From Streptomyces netropsis (lineage in GTDB: Bacteria; Actinomycetota; Actinomycetes; Streptomycetales; Streptomycetaceae): a stretch of 64,000 nucleotides of DNA. Of the stretch, positions 35,482 through 44,756 are shown one piece after another. The notes under the pieces were generated by a model. The model was not told the DNA's origin, did not search any database, and saw only the letters and a program-made list of their open reading frames with translations. Both the position numbers and the translations under genes were made by a program. Position 1 is the first letter of the stretch. The number at the start of each line of letters is the position of its first letter. The DNA lies in NCBI RefSeq assembly GCF_014203545.1, contig NZ_JACHJG010000004.1, positions 273,173 through 337,172 on the forward strand. Direction: 5' to 3'.

Positions 35482-36768
35482 ATGAAGATGACGATGATGC
35501 GGCTCCGGCGCGAGGACCCGCGTGTCGTCGGCTCGTTCCGGCTTCACCGCCGGCTGGGCGCCGGCGGCATGGGCGTGGTGTACCTCGGCTCCGACCGGCG
35601 CGGGCAGCGGGTGGCGCTGAAGGTGATCCGGCCTGATCTGGCCGAGGACCAGGAGTTCCGTTCGCGGTTCGCGCGGGAGGTGTCGGCCGCGCGGCGGATC
35701 CGCGGCGGCTGCACGGCGCGGCTGGTCGCCGCGGACCTGGAGGCGGACCGTCCGTGGTTCGCCACGCAGTACGTACCGGGCCCCTCCCTGCACGACAAGG
35801 TGAACGAGGAAGGGCCGCTGTCGGCGGCTCAGACCGCCTCCATCGGGGCGGCGTTGGCCGAGGGGCTGCTCGCGGTGCACGACGCGGGGGTGGTGCACCG
35901 CGATCTGAAGCCGTCGAACATCCTGCTCTCCCCCAAGGGCCCCCGGATCATCGACTTCGGCATCGCCTGGGCGACCGGGGCGAGCACGCTGACGCACGTC
36001 GGCACGGCGGTCGGCTCACCCGGCTTCCTCGCGCCCGAGCAGGTGCGGGGCGCCGCGGTGACGCCCGCGACGGACGTCTTCGCCCTCGGCGCGACCCTCG
36101 CCTACGCCTCGACCGCGGACTCCCCCTTCGGCCAGGGCAGTTCGGAGGTCATGCTCTACCGCGTCGTGCACGAGGAACCGCAGCTCATGGGCGTGCCGGA
36201 CGCGCTGGCGCCGCTGGTGCACGCCTGTCTGGCCAAGGACCCCGAGGACCGGCCGAGCACGCTTCAGCTGTCGCTGCGGCTCAAGGAGATCGCGGCGCGC
36301 GAGGCGCAGGGCCTCTCGGACGGACGCCCGCCGGCGCCGCGCCGTGAGCCGGAGCGGCCGTCCGGGCAGCGCGCCGCGGAGTACGCGGAGCAGCGCACCC
36401 TGCGGCGTCCCGGCAGCACCCCGCCGCCGCGCCCGCAATCGCCGTCCCGGCCCGCCGAGGCGAACCGGCCGCAGGCGCCGCGTCCGGGCGGGGCCCGCCC
36501 GAGCGGTGCGCGACGGACGGGCGGGACGAGCGGCGCGGCACGGACTCCTCGCACCGGTTCGCGGCCGGGCGGCCGTACGGGGCCGGGTGCCCGGCGGCCG
36601 GCCGACCCCCGGTTGCTCCGGCAGCGGCTGATCGTCTTCGTCGTGGTGACGTTGCTGGTCGCGCTGGGGATCGCGGCGGCGCAGGGCTGTCAGGGGCCGG
36701 CGAACAGCAAGGGTGCCGTGCCCCCGGTCCCGGCGGTGGCGAACGTTTCCGGACCGTCCACCGGCTGA
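35482..36768 (+). CDS. Ser/Thr protein kinase, single-pass
   Basis: 428 residues. The eukaryotic-type kinase domain (20-280) has the Gly loop GAGGMGVVYLG, VALKVI Lys, HRDLKPSNILL and DFGIAWA, with activation segment VGSPGFLAPEQV. An Arg/Pro-rich linker of about 100 residues leads to a helix at about 382-402 (LIVFVVVTLLVALGIAAAQG) and a short outer tail without PASTA repeats. The start is ambiguous: ATG at 35482, 35488, 35494 or 35497 all fit; the ribosome binding site (GGGG) is weak. Its ligand and substrate are unknown. Confidence 0.88.
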   Translation: MKMTMMRLRREDPRVVGSFRLHRRLGAGGMGVVYLGSDRRGQRVALKVIRPDLAEDQEFRSRFAREVSAARRIRGGCTARLVAADLEADRPWFATQYVPGPSLHDKVNEEGPLSAAQTASIGAALAEGLLAVHDAGVVHRDLKPSNILLSPKGPRIIDFGIAWATGASTLTHVGTAVGSPGFLAPEQVRGAAVTPATDVFALGATLAYASTADSPFGQGSSEVMLYRVVHEEPQLMGVPDALAPLVHACLAKDPEDRPSTLQLSLRLKEIAAREAQGLSDGRPPAPRREPERPSGQRAAEYAEQRTLRRPGSTPPPRPQSPSRPAEANRPQAPRPGGARPSGARRTGGTSGAARTPRTGSRPGGRTGPGARRPADPRLLRQRLIVFVVVTLLVALGIAAAQGCQGPANSKGAVPPVPAVANVSGPSTG

Positions 36769-36777
36769 CCCCGTGGA

Positions 36778-36802
36778 GCCCGCAGGGGTCAGTCCTGCGG
36801 GC
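36778..36802. terminator. Hairpin between convergent kinase and methyltransferase genes
   Basis: Perfect 9-bp stem (36778-36786 with 36794-36802) with a seven-base loop; it overlaps the methyltransferase stop. Confidence 0.6.
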
Positions 36803-37607
36803 GGCCCGTGGCCACGGCGTAGAACGACACGGCTGCCGCGGCGCCGACGTTGAGCGAGTCGACTCCGTGGGCCATCGGGATGCGGACCCATTCGTCGGCC
36901 GCCCGCAGCGCGCGGGCGGACAGGCCGTCGCCCTCCGCGCCGAGCATCAGCGCGACCCGGTCCAGGCGGTGCGGGGCGACCGTGTCGAGGGGGGTGGCCT
37001 TCTCGTCCGGGGTGAGGGCCAGGAGCCTGAAGCCGGCCTCGCGGACGGTCTCCAGGTCGCGGGGCCAGCTGTCCAGGCGTGCGTAGGGCACGGAGAAGAC
37101 GGCGCCCATGGAGACCTTCACGGACCGCCGGTAGAGGGGGTCGGCGCAGTCCGGGGAGAGCAGGACCGCGTCCATGCCCAGGGCCGCGGCGCTGCGGAAG
37201 ATCGCGCCGATGTTGGTGTGGTCGACGAGCGACTCCAGGACGGCGACGCGGCGTGCGCCGCGCAGCAGTTCCTCGGCCGGGGGCAGTTGCTTGCGCTCCA
37301 GGGAGGCCAGCGCTCCCCGGTGGACGTGATAGCCCGTCACCTGCTCGGCGAGGGCCGGGGTCACGGCGTAGACGGGGGCCGTCGACTCCTCGATGACGTC
37401 ACGCATGACGTCGACCCACTTGGCCGACAGCAGCATCGAGCGCATCTCGTACCCCGCGTCGCGGGCCCGGCGGATCACCTTCTCGCCCTCGGCGATGAAG
37501 AGCCCTTCGGCCGGTTCGCGGCGGCGGCGCAGCTCGACGTCGGTCAGGCCGGTGTAGTCGTGCAGGCGCGGGTCGTCGGGGTCGTCGATGGTGATGAGTT
37601 CAGCCAC
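36789..37607 (-). CDS. TrmH/SpoU-family RNA 2'-O-methyltransferase
   Basis: 272 residues, GTG start. The SPOUT motifs are intact: NIGAIFRSAAALGMDAVLLSP (motif 1), ALMLGAEGDGLS (motif 2) and IPMAHGVDSLNVGAAAAVSFY (motif 3), the trefoil-knot SAM site. An N-terminal substrate-binding domain precedes residue 110. The RNA target (23S rRNA or tRNA) cannot be told from sequence. It is downstream of the siroheme gene by 51 bases. Confidence 0.92.
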   Translation of the reverse strand: MAELITIDDPDDPRLHDYTGLTDVELRRRREPAEGLFIAEGEKVIRRARDAGYEMRSMLLSAKWVDVMRDVIEESTAPVYAVTPALAEQVTGYHVHRGALASLERKQLPPAEELLRGARRVAVLESLVDHTNIGAIFRSAAALGMDAVLLSPDCADPLYRRSVKVSMGAVFSVPYARLDSWPRDLETVREAGFRLLALTPDEKATPLDTVAPHRLDRVALMLGAEGDGLSARALRAADEWVRIPMAHGVDSLNVGAAAAVSFYAVATGRPQD

Positions 37608-37658
37608 GGGGTGATACTGCCTTGTCCTGGTCGGGCCTACGGGGGATGCGGGGCCGGT

Positions 37659-38894
37659 CTACCGGTCGACGGGCGGGCCGACCGCCACCACGTCGCCGAT
37701 GACGATGACGGCGGGGGGGCGTATCCCCTCGGCCTTGACCCGCTCCCCCGCCGTGGCGAGCGTCGCGTCGACGCGGCGCTGGGCGGCGGTCGTGCCTTCC
37801 TGCACCACCGCGACGGGGGTCTCGGGCGACCGTCCGTGCGCCACGAGGGTCTCGGCGATCGCGGCGATGTTCTCCACCGCCATCAGCAGGACGAGGGTGC
37901 CGCGCAGCCGGGCGAGCGCCTCCCAGTCGGCCAGCGACCGGGGGTCGTCGGGTCTGACGTGCCCGCTGACGACCGTGAACTCGTGTGCCACGCCGCGGTG
38001 GGTGACGGGGATCCCGGCCGCGGCGGGGACGCTGATCGAGCTGGAGATGCCGGGGACGACGGTACAGGTGATGCCGTGCTCGGCGAGCGCCTGGACCTCT
38101 TCCATGCCGCGGCCGAAGACGTACGGGTCGCCGCCCTTGAGACGGACGACGGCCTTGCCGGCCTTGGCGTGCTCGATGAGGGCGTTGTTGATGGCCTCCT
38201 GGGCCATGAAGCGGCCGTACGGGATCTTCGCCGCGTCGATCACCTCGACGTGCGGCGGGAGTTCGTCGAGCAGGTCGCGGGGGCCGAGCCGGTCGGCGAT
38301 GACCACGTCGGCCTCGGCGAGCAGCCGGCGGCCGCGCACGGTGATCAGGTCGGGGTCGCCGGGGCCGCCGCCGACGAGGGCGACGGCGGGTCGGTCGGCG
38401 CGGCTGCGGTAGTGCGGCGCGGCCAGCGAGCCGTCGCGCAGGCCCTCGACGACGGCGTCGCGCACGGCGGCCGAGCGGCGCGGGTCCGCTCCGGTGAGTA
38501 CGGCGACCGTCACGCCCTCGCTGCGGCCGGTGGCCGGGGTCCAGGCGGAGGCGGCCGCGGCGTCGTCGCTGCGCACGGCCCACACCCGGCGGGCCTCGGC
38601 CTCGGCGGAGGCGGCTTCGTTGGCGGCCGGGTCGTCGGTGGAGATCAGGGCGTACCAGGCGCCCTCGAAGTCGCCGTCGCGGTAGCGGCGGCGCTCCCAG
38701 CGCAGCTCCCCGGCCTCCGCCATCGCCTCGACGGACGGGGTCGCGGAGGGGGAGATCAGCAGGACGTCGGCGCCCGCCGCGATCAGCGCGGGCAGTCGGC
38801 GCTGGGCGACCTGTCCGGCGCCGAGGACGACGACGCGACGCCCGGCGAGGCGGAGTCCGACGGGGTAGGCGGCGGCTTCGGTGTGCTCGGCCAT
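37659..38894 (-). CDS. cobA: Uroporphyrinogen-III C-methyltransferase fused to a precorrin-2 dehydrogenase domain
   Basis: 411 residues, ATG start. Residues 1 to about 150 are the NAD-binding precorrin-2 dehydrogenase/ferrochelatase domain (VVVLGAGQVAQRRLPAL). Residues 170-405 are the SUMT methylase (VGGGPGDPDLITVRG, RLKGGDPYVFGRGMEE, VVPGISSSISVPAAAGIPVTHR, VVQEGTT). It is CysG-like but with a shortened linker between domains. It makes precorrin-2 for siroheme and cobalamin. It follows the BluB-CobT gene, separated by a strong terminator. Confidence 0.93.
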   Translation of the reverse strand: MAEHTEAAAYPVGLRLAGRRVVVLGAGQVAQRRLPALIAAGADVLLISPSATPSVEAMAEAGELRWERRRYRDGDFEGAWYALISTDDPAANEAASAEAEARRVWAVRSDDAAAASAWTPATGRSEGVTVAVLTGADPRRSAAVRDAVVEGLRDGSLAAPHYRSRADRPAVALVGGGPGDPDLITVRGRRLLAEADVVIADRLGPRDLLDELPPHVEVIDAAKIPYGRFMAQEAINNALIEHAKAGKAVVRLKGGDPYVFGRGMEEVQALAEHGITCTVVPGISSSISVPAAAGIPVTHRGVAHEFTVVSGHVRPDDPRSLADWEALARLRGTLVLLMAVENIAAIAETLVAHGRSPETPVAVVQEGTTAAQRRVDATLATAGERVKAEGIRPPAVIVIGDVVAVGPPVDR

Positions 38895-38983
38895 GGGGGT
38901 GCTGATCTCCTCCGGAATGGCTGGTCAGAGTCTTGGGGGACACCCTACGGTGCCGGGTGCCCGGGCTCCGACGGAGCCGGATG

Positions 38984-39034
38984 CCCTCGATCGCCGGGCG
39001 GGCCTGGTCTTCGGGCCCGCCCGGCGATCGAGGG
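38984..39034 (-). terminator. Terminator of the BluB-CobT gene
   Basis: Perfect 20-bp stem (38984-39003 with 39015-39034) with an 11-base loop. One of the strongest hairpins in the window. Confidence 0.85.
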
Positions 39035-39093
39035 CGACAGCGCCCCGGTTCCGGGAACGTACTCGGCAGGGGCAGCAGCCTGCCCCCGTGGCG

Positions 39094-42000
39094 TCAGCCC
39101 TTCTCGGCGACCCCGGCCGAGTCGAACGTCGCCACTTCGTGCATGGCGCGGGCGGCGCTCTGCACCACCGGGAGGGCCAGCAGCGCGCCCGTGCCCTCGC
39201 CGAGGCGCAGGTCGAGGTCGACCAGCGGGCGCAGGCCCAGCTTGGTGAGCGCGGCGACATGGCCGGGCTCGGCGCTGCGGTGGCCCGCGATGCACGCGGC
39301 GAGCGCCTCCGGGGCGATGGCGCGGGCCACGAGTGCGGCCGCTCCGGCGCTCACGCCGTCCAGGATCACGGGGGTGCGCAGCGACGCGCCGCCCAGGATC
39401 AGTCCGACGAGCGCGGCGTGCTCCAGCCCGCCGACCGCCGCGAGGACGCCGATCGGGTCCTTGGGGTCCGGCTGGTGGAGTTCCAGGGCGCGCCGTACGA
39501 CGTCGATCTTGCGGGCGTGCATCTCGTCGTTGATGCCGGTGCCGCGACCGGTGATCTCGCCCGGGTCGGCCTCGGTGTAGATGGAGATGAGGGCGGCCGA
39601 CACGGTGGTGTTGGCGATGCCCATCTCGCCCGTGAGCAGCGCCTTGTTGCCGGCGGCGACCAGGTCACGGGCCGTCTCGATGCCCACCTCGACGGCGCGC
39701 AGCGCCTCTTCGCGGGACATCGCGGGGCCGGTGGTGAAGTCGTTGGTGCCGGGGCGGATCTTGCGGGGCAGCAGGCCGGGGGTGCTGGGCAGTTCGCCCG
39801 CGACGCCGACGTCGACGACGCAGACCTCGGCGCCGACCTGGTTGGCGAAGGCGTTGCACACGGCGCCGCCGCCCAGGAAGTTGGCGACCATCTGCGAGGT
39901 GACCTCCTGCGGCCACGCGGTGACGCCCTGGGCGTGCACCCCGTGGTCACCCGCGAAGATCGCGACGGCCGCGGGCTCCGGGATGGGCGGCGGGCACTTG
40001 CGGGACAGACCGCACAGCTGCGCGGAGATGATCTCCAGCATGCCGAGCGCGCCGGAGGGCTTGGTCATGCGCTTCTGCCGCTCCCACGCCTCGCCGAGCG
40101 CCTTGGCGTCGAGCGGGCGGATGCCGCGCAGGGTCTCGGCGAGCAGGTCGTGCGGGTCCTCGCCGGGCAGCGCACGGCGGCCGTACTCCTCCTCGTGCAC
40201 GACCCACGACAGCGGCCGTCGCTTGGACCAGCCGGCCTGCATCAGCTCGGGCTCGTCCGGGAACTCGTCGACGTAGCCGACGCAGAGGTAGGCGACGACC
40301 TCGAGGTGCTCCGGCAGGCCCAGTTCGCGGACCATCTCGCGCTCGTCGAAGAAGCTGACCCAGCCGACGCCGAGGCCTTCGGCGCGGGCGGCGAGCCAGA
40401 GGTTCTCGACGGCCAGCGCGGAGGAGTACGGGGCCATCTGCGGCTGGGTGTGCCGGCCGAGGGTGTGCCGGCCACCGCGGGTGGGGTCGGCGGTGACGAC
40501 GATGTTGACGGGCGTGTCGAGGATCGCCTCGATCTTCAGTTCCTTGAACTGCTTGGCCCGCCCCTTCGGCAGCGACTTCGCGTACGCGTCGCGCTGCCGG
40601 GCCGCCAGCTCGTGCATCGTCTGCCGGGTCTCGGCGGAACGGATGACGACGAAGTCCCAGGGCTGCGAGTGCCCGACGCTGGGCGCGGTGTGCGCGGCCT
40701 CCAGGACGCGCAGCAGCACCTCGTGCGGGATGGGGTCGGTGCGGAAGCCCTTGCGGATGTCGCGGCGCTCGCGCATCACGCGGTGCACGGCGGCGCGCTC
40801 GGCGTCGCCGTACCCGACGGCGGCGGGTCCCGCCGACTCGGCGGGCAGGGGCTCCTCGGCGGGCTCCTCGGCCGGGGCGCTCTCCTCGGCGGGGACGGTT
40901 TCCCCGGCGGACTCCTCGGCCGGGGCGCTCTCCTCAGCGAGGGCGGCGGCCGACTCCTGCGGGGCGGCCTCGGTCTGCTCCGGCTCGGTCCGTACGAGTT
41001 CGAGGTGCACGGCTTCGGGGGCCCCGGGGGCCTCCGCGGCCGGGTCGGGGACGGTCTGCGGGGTGGTCGGGAGGTGCACTGCGGCCGAGTCCTGCTGTCC
41101 GGGGGTGGCGGGCGCTGCCGCGGGGGCGCCTTCGGGAGCGGCGTGCGGGGTCTCGGCCGGGGTGGCGGCGTCGGCACCGGCAGCAGGGGTCGGCTCGGCC
41201 TGACCGGCCGGCTCGCCGTCCTGATCGGGTGTCCGCTGCGCGCCCTCGGTGTCGGTCGCGTCGGCGGGGGCCTGCGGTTCGGGCTGCGCGGGGGCGGCCT
41301 CGGGCACGGCTTCGGCGGTGACCGGCGGGGTGGCCACCTCTGCCGGGGCCTGCTGCACGGGCTCGGCGGGCGCCGGGACGACGGGGGCCGTGTCCTGCTG
41401 ACCGGGCACGGACTCGGGCGTCTCGGCGGCGGGCGGCACGACCGGACCCTGGGGCGCGGCGTCCGCGACGGCCTGGACCGGCTGGGCCGACGGCTCGCTC
41501 TCGGCGGCCAGCCGGTGGACGTCCGTCGGCTCCTCCGGCGTGGCCTCGGCGACCGGCGCCACGGGAGCGGCCTGCTGCTCGGGCACGGCGACGACGGGCG
41601 TCTGCTCGGCGGGGGCCGTGGCGGGAACCTGCTCCTGCTGTGCGGCCTCGGCCGGGACCGGCTGCTGTGCGGCCTCGGCCGGGACCGGCGCGGCTGCCTG
41701 GGCAGGCTGCTGGGGAGCGGTAACGACGGGAGCGGGGACGACGGGCACATCGGCCGGGGTGTGCTGCTCAGGCTGCGTGGGGGCGGCCTCGGGCACGGCC
41801 TCGGCGGTGACCGGCGGCACAGGCGCCACTACCGGGGTCTGCGGCTCGGCCGCGACCGGCGCGGCGGCCTGCGCCTCGGGCTCGGCGGTGACGGCTTCGG
41901 GGGCCTCGGCGGTCGTGGTCGGGGCGACCGGCGCGGTCGGCTCCGGTTCCGCGGCGGGGGCCGCCTCGGCCACCGGCTGCGGGACGGCCGGGGCGTCAGG

Positions 42001-43146
42001 GGCCTCGGTGGTGGTTGACACCGTGTCAGGGCCGGGGGCGGTCTGCGCCGGCACGGAGACACTGTCAGGTGCCGTCGCGGGAACGGGCTGCGCGGGTTCC
42101 GCGACGGGCGCGACCGGCTGCGGGACGGCGGCGACGGGCTGTGCGTCGGGGATCGGCGCGGTCGCGGGCTGCTGGACGGCGTCGGCGGCCTGCGCCACCA
42201 CGTCGGGCGCGGCCGACGTCGTCTGCTCCGGCTGCTCGTCGGCGGGCGTGGCGGCCACGGGGGCCACAGGGGCCGCGGGCTCGGTCACGTTCGCGGGTGC
42301 GTCCGTGGCCTCGGCGACGACGGCAGCGGCCGGCTCGACGGGCACGGCGGGTGCGATCGGCGCGGCGGCCTCGACGGCCGGCTCCACGACGGCCTGCACA
42401 GCGGTCTGTGACGGCTCATCGGCGACTATCGACTGACCGGGGACGGACACCGGCGCGCCCATGGCCTGCTCGGACGGACCGCCCGTGGCCTGCTGCGGGA
42501 CGAAGGCGGCCTGCGGGGCAGCCGTTGCCACGGGCGCTGAAGACGCCGAAGGCACGGAAGGGACAGACGGCACCGCGGAGACCGACGGCACCGCCGGGGC
42601 GGGCACGGACTGCTGGGGCTGCTGGGGCTGGGCGTCCCACGGGCCGGGCTGGGCCGGGGCCGCGCCGGGCTGCTGGAGCTGCGCGGAGGCCGGGTCCGCA
42701 CGCGGGACGTCGAGGTACTCGGGGCCCGGCTGCTGGACCGGGACGGGTACGGGCTGGACCGGCTGGGGTGCCGCCGGGCCCCGGTCGGCGAGGGACCGTA
42801 CGACGCCGCCGGTGGGATCCGGCACGGGCGGGCCCATGTGCAGCGGGCGCCGCGAGGGCGCCGCGGGCGGCGGGACGCGGACGTCGCCGTAGTCGACGGA
42901 GCCGGTGTCCCGGCCGCCGGACTCGTGCGTACCGCCCTGGACCGCCGGCTGTTCCATCCAGGCGCCCTGGGCGCCCGGCATCAGCAGCAGGTCGTCCTCC
43001 TCGGTGCCGTCGGCGGCGTCGAGGAAGGTGTAGGAGGGGGTACCGGTGTCGGCAGGGGCTGCGGCCTCCGCGGGGTGCGGCTGGCCGGTCAGTGCGCCTG
43101 CGTTCTCCGGCTGTCCCTCGCCCGGGAACTGGCCGGTGTCGGTCAT
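39094..43146 (-). CDS. cobT: BluB-CobT fusion with a ~775-residue disordered N-terminus
   Basis: 1350 residues that would make and then attach the lower ligand of cobalamin. Residues 1-775 are low complexity (Ala/Pro/Val/Glu/Gln), with repeats such as VTAEAVPEAAP and EESAPAEE. One conserved-looking segment (GSVDYGDVRVPPPAAPSRRPLHMGPPVPDPTGGVVRSL) lies near residues 82-120. Residues 778-995 are a BluB flavin domain (AERAAVHRVMRERRDIRKGF, SVGHSQPWDFVVI, LAVENLWLAARAEGLGVGWVSFFDERE), which forms 5,6-dimethylbenzimidazole. Residues 1000-1350 are CobT (GALGMLEIISAQLCGL, IFAGDHGVHAQGVTAWPQEVT, LLTGEMGIANTT), nicotinate-nucleotide phosphoribosyltransferase. The ATG has GAGGGG five bases upstream. 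Confidence 0.92.
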   Translation of the reverse strand: MTDTGQFPGEGQPENAGALTGQPHPAEAAAPADTGTPSYTFLDAADGTEEDDLLLMPGAQGAWMEQPAVQGGTHESGGRDTGSVDYGDVRVPPPAAPSRRPLHMGPPVPDPTGGVVRSLADRGPAAPQPVQPVPVPVQQPGPEYLDVPRADPASAQLQQPGAAPAQPGPWDAQPQQPQQSVPAPAVPSVSAVPSVPSVPSASSAPVATAAPQAAFVPQQATGGPSEQAMGAPVSVPGQSIVADEPSQTAVQAVVEPAVEAAAPIAPAVPVEPAAAVVAEATDAPANVTEPAAPVAPVAATPADEQPEQTTSAAPDVVAQAADAVQQPATAPIPDAQPVAAVPQPVAPVAEPAQPVPATAPDSVSVPAQTAPGPDTVSTTTEAPDAPAVPQPVAEAAPAAEPEPTAPVAPTTTAEAPEAVTAEPEAQAAAPVAAEPQTPVVAPVPPVTAEAVPEAAPTQPEQHTPADVPVVPAPVVTAPQQPAQAAAPVPAEAAQQPVPAEAAQQEQVPATAPAEQTPVVAVPEQQAAPVAPVAEATPEEPTDVHRLAAESEPSAQPVQAVADAAPQGPVVPPAAETPESVPGQQDTAPVVPAPAEPVQQAPAEVATPPVTAEAVPEAAPAQPEPQAPADATDTEGAQRTPDQDGEPAGQAEPTPAAGADAATPAETPHAAPEGAPAAAPATPGQQDSAAVHLPTTPQTVPDPAAEAPGAPEAVHLELVRTEPEQTEAAPQESAAALAEESAPAEESAGETVPAEESAPAEEPAEEPLPAESAGPAAVGYGDAERAAVHRVMRERRDIRKGFRTDPIPHEVLLRVLEAAHTAPSVGHSQPWDFVVIRSAETRQTMHELAARQRDAYAKSLPKGRAKQFKELKIEAILDTPVNIVVTADPTRGGRHTLGRHTQPQMAPYSSALAVENLWLAARAEGLGVGWVSFFDEREMVRELGLPEHLEVVAYLCVGYVDEFPDEPELMQAGWSKRRPLSWVVHEEEYGRRALPGEDPHDLLAETLRGIRPLDAKALGEAWERQKRMTKPSGALGMLEIISAQLCGLSRKCPPPIPEPAAVAIFAGDHGVHAQGVTAWPQEVTSQMVANFLGGGAVCNAFANQVGAEVCVVDVGVAGELPSTPGLLPRKIRPGTNDFTTGPAMSREEALRAVEVGIETARDLVAAGNKALLTGEMGIANTTVSAALISIYTEADPGEITGRGTGINDEMHARKIDVVRRALELHQPDPKDPIGVLAAVGGLEHAALVGLILGGASLRTPVILDGVSAGAAALVARAIAPEALAACIAGHRSAEPGHVAALTKLGLRPLVDLDLRLGEGTGALLALPVVQSAARAMHEVATFDSAGVAEKG

Positions 43147-43163
43147 GCGTACCCCTCGCCCAT
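43143..43163 (-). CDS. Candidate six-codon upstream ORF coupled to the BluB-CobT start
   Basis: ATG 43163 follows GGAAGGAG by eight bases and encodes MGEGYA; its TGA overlaps the fusion's ATG as ATGA. The longer frame upstream is open too, so it may be chance. Confidence 0.3.
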   Translation of the reverse strand: MGEGYA

Positions 43164-43365
43164 CGGTAGTGCTCCTTCCAACCGCTCACGCCCATAGTCA
43201 AGAACGAGCGTCCGTGCCTCGCGGCACGTTGTACGTCGCCCGCACCCACCCTGCCGTGCGCCCCGCCAAGAAGGGGGTGCGTTCGGGACATTGGTGACTG
43301 TGGCGTCGGACACCGGGCGGCGGCACAACGATCCGCCAGCCTACCCTCCGCACAGTCGTCCGAGG

Positions 43366-44625
43366 TCACGGGTGCGTACGACGACCACTCAGCAGAAAGG
43401 CTACGGCGCGCTCGCGCTCCACCCAGGCGGTTGTGTCCAACTCCACGGATTGGAGCAGCGCGCACTCCACGGCGTAGCCGCCTTCGGCGAGCGCCCTGCC
43501 GACGGCCTCGGCCTCGTCGCGGGTGGCCGCGTGCGTCACGATGCGCTCGGGGCGGCGGGCGGCACAGGCCCTGACGACCGGGGCCCCGCCGCCGCCGACG
43601 CGGACCACGTCGGGCTCGGGGAGGTCCTCCAGCACCTGGGGCGCGGTGCCGTGGACGACCTGGAGTTGGACCCCGTACCGGCGGGCGGCCGCGGTGGTGC
43701 GGCCGCAGGCGTCGGCGTCGCGGTCCACGGCGAGGACGGCGGCGCCGAAGCGGGCGGCCTCGACGGACAGGGCGCCGCTGCCGGAGCCGATGTCCCAGAC
43801 CAGGTCGCCGACGCGCGGGCCGAGCCGGGCCAGTTGGGCGGCGCGCAGTTCGGTGCCCTCGCCCTCGCCCCGGCCGCCGCCGTACGCGTCGGTGGGCAGC
43901 GCCCAGCCGCGCAGGGCCGGCGGGTAGCCGGGGTCGCGGCCGGCGATCCAGCCGCCCGGGGTCCTCGGCCGGGGGTGTCCGCTGCCCTGGACGGCGCCCG
44001 GCGGGGGGCTCGGGGCGGCGCCGGAACCGCCGATGACGATGACGACGTTGGGGTCGCGCCAGGAGTGGTCGGCGGCCTTGTCGGAGGTGAGGACGGTGAC
44101 CCGCTCCCGCGCGGTGCCCAGTTCCTCGCAGATGACGAAGGTGCGGTGGACGTCGCCGAGCAGCAGGGCGAGTTCGGCGGGCCCGGCACCGGGCGAGGTG
44201 AGGACGGCGACCTTGGGGTGGGCGCGGCAGACGTTGACGGCGCGTCGCAGGTCACGGGCGTGGGCGACGACGATCTGGGCGTCGTCCCAGGGCATGCCGG
44301 CCCGGGCGAAGGCGGTGGCGACGGAGGAGACGGCGGGTACCACCTCGACCTCGAGGCCGTGTTCGGGTGCGCGCAGGGTCCGTACGACGCCGAAGAAGCC
44401 GGGGTCGCCGTCGGCGAGGACCACGGCGGAGCCGCGGTGCTGGGCGATGCGGCGGGCGGCGAGGTCGACGCTGCCGAGCCGGACGCGCTCGGCGGTGGGC
44501 GGCAGCTCGGGCAGGGCCAGGTGGTGGGCGGCGCCGGCCACGAGGGTGGCGGCGGCCAGGGCGGAGCGGGCCGCGTCCGACAGGGGGGAGCCGTCCCACC
44601 CGATCACCGTGACCCGGTCGGCCAT
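43366..44625 (-). CDS. cobL: Precorrin-6Y C5,15-methyltransferase (CbiE-CbiT fusion)
   Basis: Cobalamin corrin-ring methylation and decarboxylation. 419 residues from ATG 44625 (MADRVTVIGWDGSPLSDAA), with AGGAG ten bases upstream. The N-terminal half is a tetrapyrrole methylase (LADGDPGFFGVVRTL, VVPAVSSVATAFARAGMPWDDAQIV). The C-terminal half is CbiT, a class I methyltransferase with the SAM loop VWDIGSGSGALSVEAA near residue 275. The next cobalamin genes lie 220 bases and more downstream. I see no B12 riboswitch. Confidence 0.92.
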   Translation of the reverse strand: MADRVTVIGWDGSPLSDAARSALAAATLVAGAAHHLALPELPPTAERVRLGSVDLAARRIAQHRGSAVVLADGDPGFFGVVRTLRAPEHGLEVEVVPAVSSVATAFARAGMPWDDAQIVVAHARDLRRAVNVCRAHPKVAVLTSPGAGPAELALLLGDVHRTFVICEELGTARERVTVLTSDKAADHSWRDPNVVIVIGGSGAAPSPPPGAVQGSGHPRPRTPGGWIAGRDPGYPPALRGWALPTDAYGGGRGEGEGTELRAAQLARLGPRVGDLVWDIGSGSGALSVEAARFGAAVLAVDRDADACGRTTAAARRYGVQLQVVHGTAPQVLEDLPEPDVVRVGGGGAPVVRACAARRPERIVTHAATRDEAEAVGRALAEGGYAVECALLQSVELDTTAWVERERAVAFLLSGRRTHP

Positions 44626-44756
44626 CGTCGTCAGTCTCCTGGGCTTGTCGCGGGGGGCTTGTCGCGGGGCGGGGCCCGTGGTTGCGCGGGCACGGTGAGG
44701 GTACCCCGGCAGGCCCGGACCGGAGGGGGTGCGGCGGTGCGCGGAAGAAGGGGGGC

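Noticed and set aside
38881..42018. 1045-codon plus-strand frame opposite the BluB-CobT gene
   Set aside because: Composition is Gly/Arg/Asp repeats mirroring the low-complexity head; no start signal or family sequence.
44610..44645. CAGGAGAC resembling the B12-box of cobalamin riboswitches just upstream of cobL
   Set aside because: It is the Shine-Dalgarno region itself, ten bases from the ATG, and the rest of the conserved riboswitch core is absent.
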